A stretch of 64,000 nt of DNA, taken from Deltaproteobacteria bacterium (lineage in GTDB: Bacteria; Desulfobacterota; GWC2-55-46). Positions 37,094 to 45,300 of the stretch are shown here, in pieces. Position numbers and translations under genes: made by a program. The stretch lies in contig JACOUO010000017.1 in assembly GCA_016177845.1 (NCBI GenBank), forward strand, positions 124,001-188,000, written 5' to 3'. Every line of letters starts with the position of its first letter. The stretch's first letter is position 1. Below the pieces are notes generated by a model. That model searched no databases. It was not told the DNA's origin and worked only from the letters and a program-made list of their open reading frames with translations.

Positions 37094-40000
37094 ATGAAAA
37101 AAATCATCCTAATCCTTTTTTTAAGCATCTTCGCATTTACATCCGATTCGATAGCCCTTGACGGAGTCGACTCTCTGATAAGCCCCGGAGACCTCGCGAC
37201 ACCGCACGCAAAATATGAAGGCATCACCCAGTGCACTAAGTGCCACAGGGTCGGTGGAGGCATCCCGGACAGCACTTGTCTTGATTGCCATGACAAGCTC
37301 GCGAAGAAGATAAAAGAGAAAAAGGGCCCGCACGCCAAGTACACTGACCAGTGCGTGAAGTGCCACAGCGACCACAAAGGCCGCAAATACAAGATGATAA
37401 TAATCGAGGAAAATAAGTTCGACCACAACAGGACGGACTATCCCCTCAAGGACAAACATCAAGAGGTCAAGTGTAATAAGTGCCATAAGACTGAGGGTAT
37501 ATATACAGGCCTTAAACAGGATTGTCTGAGCTGTCATAAAGATGAGCACAAGGCACAGTTGAGCAACGAATGCTCCAAATGCCATAATATAAAGGGCTGG
37601 AAGGACCTTGGCAGGTTCGACCATAACATTGCGTCCACATATGCGCTTAAAGGCAAGCATATCGATGTGAAGTGCGCCAAGTGCCATGTAAATAAGCTCT
37701 ATAAGCCCATAAAGAGCAAGAACTGCACTGATTGCCATAAGGACGAGCACAACAAACAGTTCGTTGGCAAGACATGCGAAGCATGCCATACGGTGGCTGA
37801 TTGGAAAAAGACATCATTTGACCACAATAGCCCCTCATATAGCTATAAACTCGAAGGCAAGCATTTAAAGACGCCTTGCGACAAATGCCACAAGCAGGGC
37901 AAATACAAGCCTATCGAGCACAAAAAATGCCTCGACTGCCATAAGGACGAGCACAAGAACCAGTTCGTTGGCAAGACATGCGAATCATGCCATACGGTAG
38001 CTGACTGGAAAAAGACTTCGTTCGACCATAATGACCCTCAATATAATGGCTATAAGCTTGAAGGCAAGCACTTAAAGACCCCATGCGATAAATGCCATGC
38101 GCAGGGTAAGTACAAACCTATCGAGCATAAGAAGTGCCTTGACTGCCACAAGGACGAGCACAAGAACCAGTTCGTTGGCAAGACCTGCGAGTCATGTCAT
38201 ACGGTAACTGACTGGAAGAAGACAGCATTTGACCACAACAGCCCTCAGTATAATGGCTATAAGCTTGAAGGCAAGCACTTAAAGACCCCTTGCGACAAAT
38301 GCCATACGCAGGGCAAGTACAAGCCTATCGACCATAAAAAGTGCCTCGACTGCCACAAGGACGAACACAATAAACAGTTCGCGGGCAAGACATGCGAATC
38401 ATGCCATACTGTAACTGATTGGAAGAAGACTTCTTTCGACCACAATAGCCCTCCGTATAACGGCTATAAGCTTGAAGGCAAGCACTTAAAGACCCCTTGC
38501 GATAAATGCCACATTAAGGGCAAGTACAAGCCTATCGAGCACAAAAAATGCCTCGACTGCCACAAGGACGAGCACAAGAACCAGTTTGCCGGCAAGACCT
38601 GCGAATCCTGCCATACGGTAGCTGACTGGAAAAAGACATCGTTTGAGCACAATAGCCCCTCGTACAGCGGCTATAAGCTTGAAGGCAAGCACATCAAAAC
38701 GCCTTGCGACAAGTGCCATACAGAGGGTAAATATAAGCCCCTGACAACAGTGTGCCAGAACTGCCATCAGAATGACGATGTGCATAAGAAAGAGCTTGGC
38801 GAGGTCTGCAAGAATTGCCATGTCGCGGCAGGCTGGAAGCCCTCAACGCTAAACCATAACCAGCAGACTAAATTCCCTCTTATAGGAGCGCATAAGTCAA
38901 CGGACTGCTCGAAGTGCCACAAGACCAAGAGCTATAAAACAAACAACCAGAAGTGCGTGGATTGCCATAATGATGTCCATAAGGGCAAGTTCAAGGGAGA
39001 GTGCACCTCCTGCCATACGCAGTCTGACTGGAATCCGAGGAATTTCGACCACAAGCAGAAGACAGGCTATGAGCTGACAGGCGTGCATAACAGCCTTATC
39101 TGTCAGAACTGCCACACTTCGAAAGACAACTATAAGCTTGCGAGCAGATATTGTAATCAGTGCCATACAGACATGCACCAGAACCAGTTCGGCTCAATCG
39201 AGTGCTCAAAGTGCCACACCGGTAATTCATGGATAGCAACACAGTTCAGGCACTCGAGTACGCGCTACCCGCTTCAGGGCGCGCACAGGGTGGCAGAATG
39301 CTCAGCCTGTCATAAGAATAGGGTTTACAGGAACACGACTCAGACCTGCTATAACTGCCATCAGTCAGGTTACTCCTCTGCTCCATTGCATGTGCAGAAT
39401 AATTATGGCCGCGACTGCCTGCAGTGCCATGACAGGAATTACGCGTCCTGGACCTTCAGGCATCAGGCGCTGAACTCAAACTGCTCAAGCTGCCATCTGT
39501 CATTGAGGCCGGCAAGCCATGTAAGCAATCCGTCGAATTACCCGACTACATGCGAGCTGTGCCACAGGTATCCGACATGGAACAGCATCAATCATACTTC
39601 AATGACGACGGGCTGTTCAAGCTGTCATCTGTCATCAAGGCCGGCAAGCCATGTAAGCAATCCGTCGACTTACTCGACCTCATGCGAGCTGTGCCACAGG
39701 TACCCGACATGGACATTTAATCATTCGTCCGTATCAGGGAGCTGCTCAAGCTGCCATCTGTCATCAAGGCCCTCTTCGCATGTAAGCAACCCTTCGACTT
39801 ACTCGACCACATGCGAACTGTGCCACAATTATCCGACATGGACATTTAATCATTCGTCTGTTTCGACAAGCTGTTCAAGCTGCCATTCGAGCACAGCGCC
39901 TTCGGCACATAATACATATTCATCAAGGTTCGGCTCCAGCTGCCAGTCATGCCATCATTATCCGTCATGGCTGCCTGCTTCGTTTGTCCATTCGTTCAGT

Positions 40001-40171
40001 TCATTCCCGACTAATCACAAAGGGGCATCGACATGTTCGGATTGCCATGCGAGCCAGAACTATGGCAATAAGGGCGGATGTATCGAATGCCATAATTCAC
40101 GCGGAGCTGAGGTACACAAAACTAACTCTAATTCGGGTTGCCTGAACTGCCACCCGACAGGACATGAATAA
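37094..40171 (+). CDS. Giant secreted multihaem cytochrome c with 44 CxxCH motifs
   Basis: 1,025 residues. A signal peptide (MKKIILILFLSIFAFTSDSIA) means haem attachment occurs outside the cytoplasm. I count 44 CxxCH motifs. The central part has five tandem ~69-residue units of three haems each (CESCH, CDKCH, CLDCH). Each unit carries FDHN and LEGKH His residues that could be distal ligands. The C-terminal third has four ~43-residue two-haem units (CSSCH...CELCH). No membrane anchor or lipobox is visible. It could span the periplasm or act outside as a haem wire. It lies between cytochrome b and a beta-barrel gene. Confidence 0.95.
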   Translation: MKKIILILFLSIFAFTSDSIALDGVDSLISPGDLATPHAKYEGITQCTKCHRVGGGIPDSTCLDCHDKLAKKIKEKKGPHAKYTDQCVKCHSDHKGRKYKMIIIEENKFDHNRTDYPLKDKHQEVKCNKCHKTEGIYTGLKQDCLSCHKDEHKAQLSNECSKCHNIKGWKDLGRFDHNIASTYALKGKHIDVKCAKCHVNKLYKPIKSKNCTDCHKDEHNKQFVGKTCEACHTVADWKKTSFDHNSPSYSYKLEGKHLKTPCDKCHKQGKYKPIEHKKCLDCHKDEHKNQFVGKTCESCHTVADWKKTSFDHNDPQYNGYKLEGKHLKTPCDKCHAQGKYKPIEHKKCLDCHKDEHKNQFVGKTCESCHTVTDWKKTAFDHNSPQYNGYKLEGKHLKTPCDKCHTQGKYKPIDHKKCLDCHKDEHNKQFAGKTCESCHTVTDWKKTSFDHNSPPYNGYKLEGKHLKTPCDKCHIKGKYKPIEHKKCLDCHKDEHKNQFAGKTCESCHTVADWKKTSFEHNSPSYSGYKLEGKHIKTPCDKCHTEGKYKPLTTVCQNCHQNDDVHKKELGEVCKNCHVAAGWKPSTLNHNQQTKFPLIGAHKSTDCSKCHKTKSYKTNNQKCVDCHNDVHKGKFKGECTSCHTQSDWNPRNFDHKQKTGYELTGVHNSLICQNCHTSKDNYKLASRYCNQCHTDMHQNQFGSIECSKCHTGNSWIATQFRHSSTRYPLQGAHRVAECSACHKNRVYRNTTQTCYNCHQSGYSSAPLHVQNNYGRDCLQCHDRNYASWTFRHQALNSNCSSCHLSLRPASHVSNPSNYPTTCELCHRYPTWNSINHTSMTTGCSSCHLSSRPASHVSNPSTYSTSCELCHRYPTWTFNHSSVSGSCSSCHLSSRPSSHVSNPSTYSTTCELCHNYPTWTFNHSSVSTSCSSCHSSTAPSAHNTYSSRFGSSCQSCHHYPSWLPASFVHSFSSFPTNHKGASTCSDCHASQNYGNKGGCIECHNSRGAEVHKTNSNSGCLNCHPTGHE
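37766..38797 (+). repeat. Tandem ~207-bp coding repeat, five units
   Basis: Units begin at GGCAAGAC near 37766, 37970, 38177, 38384 and 38591 (steps of 204, 207, 207, 207). The sequence between them is highly alike at the nucleotide level. For example, GGCTATAAGCTTGAAGGCAA recurs unchanged in several units. More diverged copies flank the array. Each unit encodes three haem sites. Confidence 0.9.
39482..39900 (+). repeat. Tandem ~130-bp coding repeat, four units
   Basis: Units start at the first Cys codon of CSSCH at 39482, 39614, 39743 and 39872. They encode SSCHLSSRPASHVSNPS...CELCHRYPTW, with two haem sites per unit. The last unit is diverged. The array is Ser/Thr-rich, unlike the Lys-rich central array. 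Confidence 0.85.
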
Positions 40172-40197
40172 TACTCAAAACATCAAGGAAACAGGAA

Positions 40198-41457
40198 ATG
40201 TCGACATTTGCATCCAGGATCTTCAAAAGCCGCAGTCAGGGGCTTGTTTTTGCGCCGCTTTGTATTCTCTTTATGACCGCAGGGTCAGCACAGGCTTATG
40301 ACAATCACGGCCTTTTTTCGGTAGAGGATTATTACTATAAGGACAGTTCAAGCGGGTACAAGACCCACTTCCTGACCACGAGGTTTAAGCTCGATACTAC
40401 GAAGCTCGGCACTGAAGGCAGGTATGCCTTTCATTTCGATGGCAGCGACAGGGAGGACCTCGGTTCTTCAGGGTCTTCGACTACCGTGAAAAGGGCGCGA
40501 CTTAATCTCCTGAATGTCGATTACAAAGGCAAGGATTATTATCTCGCCGCCGGAAGGCTTTGGCCAAAGGAGATACCCTTTGAATTAGTGGACGGGGTTA
40601 ACGGCACTTACCAGCTTACGTCGGAATACGGTGCAGGCGCTTTCGGGGGCTTTAAGCCTGATGTGTATAGCATGGGCTTTTCAACAGATTACACGACCGC
40701 AGGCGTATATGGCTTTTTTTCACGGGACCTTACCACGGCAAGCCTTGCCTATGTGTATAACGGATATCAGGGCGGCCTTGACAGACAGTATATCTATGGG
40801 CAGGCGAATCTCGGTGTCTCAAATACGCTTAATATCTACGGTACCGCAACTACGGATATCAGCCCGAGCGGAAGCTTAAGTTTCACAAACGGAGTGCTGG
40901 AGGCGAATTACAGGCCGGACTTTACCAGGAGCGTGTATGTAGGCTATAACCAGTTCCGCAGCTATACTCTCCACAGGTCGCAGACTTCCGCGGTGGATGA
41001 AAGCCGTCAGCATGCCTACTATCTTGGCGGAAATTACCGCATTGCCGACAGGTATAATCTTTACGGCAGGGTGGAACGCCAGTTAAGGAGAGTCACAAGC
41101 GACGGGACCAATACCAATGTAAACAGCTATCAGGCTGGTTTCAATGCGGATAATCTCATGAATAGCGCTGTGAACATGGACTTGAATTTTAACACATACA
41201 GCGGGGGCGGCTCCAGCCATAAGGCGTACAGGGTAGAGTTCTCACGCCTTAACTGGGAGATACTTCAGCTTATGGTCAGGAGCTCATATACGCAGAACAA
41301 ATACGATGGGACCGACCCTGAAAATATCTTTGCTTTCGGTTTTTCAGGTTATCTCTATTACAAAAAGGCCTGGAATTTTTCTTTTAATTACGACAGGGAG
41401 GAAGGCAATACATTTTCTTCCAATAATGTGCTTACGAGGGTCTCATACAGATTTTAG
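40198..41457 (+). CDS. Outer-membrane beta-barrel protein, probable cytochrome partner
   Basis: 419 residues. A signal peptide ends near GSAQA. The mature protein is a series of alternating strands (YYYKDSSSGYKTHFLTTRFKL, ending NVLTRVSYRF) with the C-terminal Phe used by the outer-membrane assembly machinery. About 16-20 strands would fit the length. It lies 26 nt after the cytochrome gene and is followed by a strong terminator. By context it is the conduit or anchor that takes haems to the cell surface, analogous in role to MtrB or OmbB but shorter than MtrB. A simple porin is the alternative. Confidence 0.8.
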   Translation: MSTFASRIFKSRSQGLVFAPLCILFMTAGSAQAYDNHGLFSVEDYYYKDSSSGYKTHFLTTRFKLDTTKLGTEGRYAFHFDGSDREDLGSSGSSTTVKRARLNLLNVDYKGKDYYLAAGRLWPKEIPFELVDGVNGTYQLTSEYGAGAFGGFKPDVYSMGFSTDYTTAGVYGFFSRDLTTASLAYVYNGYQGGLDRQYIYGQANLGVSNTLNIYGTATTDISPSGSLSFTNGVLEANYRPDFTRSVYVGYNQFRSYTLHRSQTSAVDESRQHAYYLGGNYRIADRYNLYGRVERQLRRVTSDGTNTNVNSYQAGFNADNLMNSAVNMDLNFNTYSGGGSSHKAYRVEFSRLNWEILQLMVRSSYTQNKYDGTDPENIFAFGFSGYLYYKKAWNFSFNYDREEGNTFSSNNVLTRVSYRF

Positions 41458-41473
41458 TTGACAGTCGCAGTGC

Positions 41474-41506
41474 GGGCCGCAATCCTAAGGATTGCGGCCC
41501 TTTTTT
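41474..41506 (+). terminator. Strong rho-independent terminator of the cytochrome/porin operon
   Basis: GGGCCGCAATCC pairs perfectly with GGATTGCGGCCC around TAA and is followed by six T. It lies 16 nt after the barrel stop codon. Confidence 0.95.
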
Positions 41507-41582
41507 ATTTCAATGAAAAAAAATAATAAATTAATTTAAAGCGGATTTGATTAGCCGTGTTGGAATGATTAAGCAGGAAGAA

Positions 41583-41975
41583 CTATTTTTTGGGCTCGGA
41601 GATTACTTCCCCTCCTGAAGCTGCCCATCCCTGTATCCCGCCTTCCAGATCAGTAAGGTCTTTAAAGCCCTTATTCGAAAGTACTTCTAAAGCCTTGAGG
41701 CTTCTTTTGCCTGACCTGCAGTAGAGGACTATTCTGCCGTCCTCAGGGAGTTTTTTAACGCTTCCAAGCGTATCAAGGGGCATCAGGATGCTTCCGGGAA
41801 TATGCGCGTCATTATGTTCCTCAGGGGTCCGCACATCTATAAGGATTACGGTCTCTTTCTTCTCAAGCATGGACTGAAGCTCTTTTGGGGTAACTCTTTT
41901 TGCGTCACCCGCGAATGAGGGCAGGAGTAAGAGAAAAAAGAAGCATGAAGTAAATAGAAGGCTGTTATTAATCAT
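41583..41975 (-). CDS. Exported rhodanese-like protein
   Basis: 130 residues. A signal peptide (SLLFTSCFFFLLLLPSFAGD) is followed by one rhodanese domain: VILIDVRTPEEHNDAHIPGS and active loop CRSGKR with the catalytic Cys. It would carry persulfide sulfur or serve as a redox partner in the periplasm. The mature start after SFAGDA is only a prediction. No SD precedes the ATG, and TATAAT lies seven bases before it. It is convergent with the barrel gene and divergent from the secreted-protein cluster. Confidence 0.87.
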   Translation of the reverse strand: MINNSLLFTSCFFFLLLLPSFAGDAKRVTPKELQSMLEKKETVILIDVRTPEEHNDAHIPGSILMPLDTLGSVKKLPEDGRIVLYCRSGKRSLKALEVLSNKGFKDLTDLEGGIQGWAASGGEVISEPKK

Positions 41976-42388
41976 GTCTGCGATTATATATTATTGAGGA
42001 TAATTTGGCTATTACAATTTATTTTTAAAAAAACGAGTGAGGATGAAGCGGAGTTGAAAAATTTTTTTAAAATTGCGGCAAAAATATTTCAGCAACAAAG
42101 GTTTTATTTTTCAGGAATTTTGCTGATTTTGCCCGAAATTGTAAAAAAAATTGACAATTTAGAAGTATTGACAATTGAAAAACCTAAGATAAAGTTAATT
42201 CAAGTAAGTACCTTTACACCTCTGTAATTTCCGTTAGCTTCGGAAAAAGTCTGTTCATTTCACTTCCATTTTATTTTTCATTTTAGAACCTGAAGGATTT
42301 TCAGGAATTGGGATTATTGCGTCCTGAGGTATTTACATCTCAAAGGTGTTGGTGGAGTTTTTTCATGGATTTTTAAAAGGAGGTGAGC
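41976..42388. other. AT-rich divergent control region before the secreted-protein cluster
   Basis: 413 nt. Two TTGACA words occur at 42151 and 42168 without good -10 partners. A small hairpin CCTGAA...TTCAGG lies near 42290. SD AGGAGG precedes the next gene. The 77-codon track ORF at 41994 looks spurious. Confidence 0.45.
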
Positions 42389-45300
42389 ATGTCAAATCTT
42401 TTTGCAAGGCATATTTTAAAATTGCGCCGATTGGCAGGGCTTGTAATTTTATTTTTAGTGATGCTTCAGGTCAATGCCCTGGCTCTTAATCTTAATGTTG
42501 TCGGCCCCAACGGAGAGGCCGTAACGGCTTACAGGTGGGTTATTGAAGAGGACGCAGGCTATCATGTCAATCCTGGCCAGATCGATCCGCTTACGCTGGG
42601 TGTGAAATTCCATACAAGCTACATGCCTGTAATATCTAAAGGAAATGCAGCGAACAGTTCCAATATAATTCTGGACCCTTCAAAACATTATTTTGTGTCA
42701 GTGCTGCCGGACTCAGGCTACACGAACGGAGGAACTCCGATAGCGCCGGGGCAGGCAAACGCGACAGTAGCGGTAAACAGGCTTCCTCTCCCGACTGCCC
42801 AGATTGCGGTCCTCGCATTTGAAGACAATCAGCCCATAAATAACGCTCCCAATGTTCCTGCCGAGAGAGGCCTTGAGGGCTTCTCTATTTTAGTTTTTGA
42901 CGCGGGCGGCAGATACGGAATGGCCGGAGGGCAGATGTCGCAGGATGTTTACGGCAACCCCCTTGGCACTACGTATGACGCGCAGGGCAATATGATTACC
43001 AAGGGTACAGGCGTCATCAAGACTGATGCGAATGGAAGGGCGCTCATAAAATATCTTCCGCAGGGGAAATACGGGATAAAGGCAATCCCTCCTGCCGGGC
43101 AGAACTGGATACAGACTTCCACCCTTGAAGGCACCAGGATGATTGACGCGTGGGTAAAGCCCAATGAGCCTCCGTTCTTTACGGAGTTCGGCCCGCCCGG
43201 CCAGCATGTCTCTTTGGGTTTCATACAGCCATTTACAGATACAAGGGTGCTTTCCGGAGGTAAGACAATTACGGGAAGAGTGGTGAACCTGCACCTCTCA
43301 AGCCCTCCATTTTCGACTTTCAACAGCGGCAACCCCGTTGAGCATACAATCCCATGGGTCGGCCTCAATGAACTTACCGCAGGCGTAGGAAGAGGCGTTT
43401 TCGCGAAGAAGGCAAACGCAGACGGTACATTCTCAATTCCGAATGTGCCTGCCGGAGATTATCAGCTTGTAGTATGGGACGAGAACCTTGATTTTATAAT
43501 AGCGCTCCTTGGGGTGAAAGTGACTGCAGGCGGCGGCATACAGGCGCTTGGAGATGTGCCTGTGTTCCAGTGGTTCTCACGCCTTGAGAGCATTGTCTTT
43601 TATGACCACAATCAGAACGGCTTCAGGGATTGCGTGACAGCTACCTGCGACAACCCTCAGCTTGATGATATCGGCATACCTGATGTTCCGGTAAATATAC
43701 GCTTTCGTGACGGGACGATGTATCAATCGCTGGCAACAGACACAAAAGGATTTGTGCCATTCGATGAAGTATTTCCGTTCTTCAGCTGGCTTATAGCCGA
43801 AGTTGATTTCGCAAGGCTTAAGGCAACGGGCGCAACTGTAATAGTAGATGCAGGCGGGCCCATCAGCCCTGACCAGGGCTGGACACACCCGTCAAGAGAT
43901 AAATTGACGCCCCAGCCCCAGAAGGATGCGAACGGCAACCCCATTATCAATCCGAATACAAATAATAATTTAACAAGGACTGAGATCGGCCCGGTGCTGC
44001 TTGAGGCATTTCAGGGCTTTCTCGGCCAGACGAACATAATCGAATGGGGTAAGAGTGCATACGGCCCGGGTGAGAACGGCGGCATCACCGGTATTGTCAG
44101 GTATGCCACGACAAGGGCTGAGAATGACCCGAGATATGCCGTCCCTGAGGTATGGGAGCCGGGTATCCCCCGTGTTCAGGTAAACCTTTACAGGGATACC
44201 AATATGGATAAGGCAATAGATGATGTGAATAATAACGGCAATGTAGATCTTGCCGATATCGACAACTATCCGTTCGGCTGGTCAGAGGGCGGCGCGAAAG
44301 GCCCTGAAGATGTAGAGAGGAGCGGCAATAACGGAGTATTTGACCTTGGTGACGCGCTTCAGTTCGTCAGGACAGACAGCTGGGATGACAATGTGCCGAC
44401 AAGCTGCCAGGGTGAAAAATTCGTTACATACGGAGTCACAGCCGACTGCTTTGACGGGTTCCGTCCTTTCAATCAGGTGCGCCCCGGAGTATTTGACGGA
44501 GGATATGCCTTTAGCAATGTCGCGAAAGGCACATACATAGTTGAGGCCATCCCACCCCGTTCAGAGTTCGGTACAGCTTACCAGACTTTAAAAGAAGAAG
44601 ATAAGAATGTGGACTTTGGAGACACATATATTCCGAGCCCTCTGCTTCTTCCTCCGGTATGCGTAAACTATGATGAGAATAACGGAAGCGGACATCTGGT
44701 CCCTGCGGAGCTTGCCCTCTTCCCCGGAGTTCCCTCAGTATATGCAGGCACATACAGGCCACTTTGCGACCGCAAGCAGATCTCTGTTTCAGACGGCATG
44801 AATGCGGCTGTTGATTTCGCCATGTTTACTGAAGTCCCCATAGCAGGCCACATCAAGGGATTTCTCCTCGATGATACAGCCAATGAATTTGACCCGAATT
44901 CACCGCAGTTCGGTGAAAAGTACGCTCCCCCGTTCCTTCCGATATCTATCAGGGACTGGACCGGAAAGGAGCTATCGCGTACCTATTCAGACCATTGGGG
45001 CGCGTACAATGCCCTTGTGCCTTCTACCTATACTACAAATGCCCCTGAACCGAGCGGCGTGTCGCCTCAGATGATCACAACATGCCTCAATGACCCGGGC
45101 CCTGTTCCTGACCCGGGCAATCCTGCTGTGCTGATTACTGACCCGTTCTTCAATCGCCAGTACAGCCAGTTCTGTTACACATTCCAGTACATGCCCGGCA
45201 CAACTACCTATCTTGATACGCCCGTTGTCCCGGTTGCCGCATTTGCAGGTCCGGGACAGTACCCGCTCGATTGCGAATATCCTGAGGGGACGCCTAAGAT

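Noticed and set aside
37121-37789. 222-codon minus-strand ORF in the cytochrome gene
   Set aside because: It is antisense to a clear multihaem gene. The open frame follows from the repetitive Lys/His/Cys codon pattern on the other strand.
37766-38797. Regular direct repeats that might suggest a CRISPR array
   Set aside because: The period is ~207 bp, the repeats are in frame and encode CxxCH modules, and there are no short conserved repeats with unique spacers.
41994-42227. 77-codon ORF in the AT-rich gap before the secreted cluster
   Set aside because: There is no SD, composition follows the local A/T content, and no domain is seen. It is more likely a non-coding control region.
42383-42388. 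GTG start for the giant secreted protein
   Set aside because: It overlaps the perfect SD AGGAGG, and ATG 42389 is correctly spaced.
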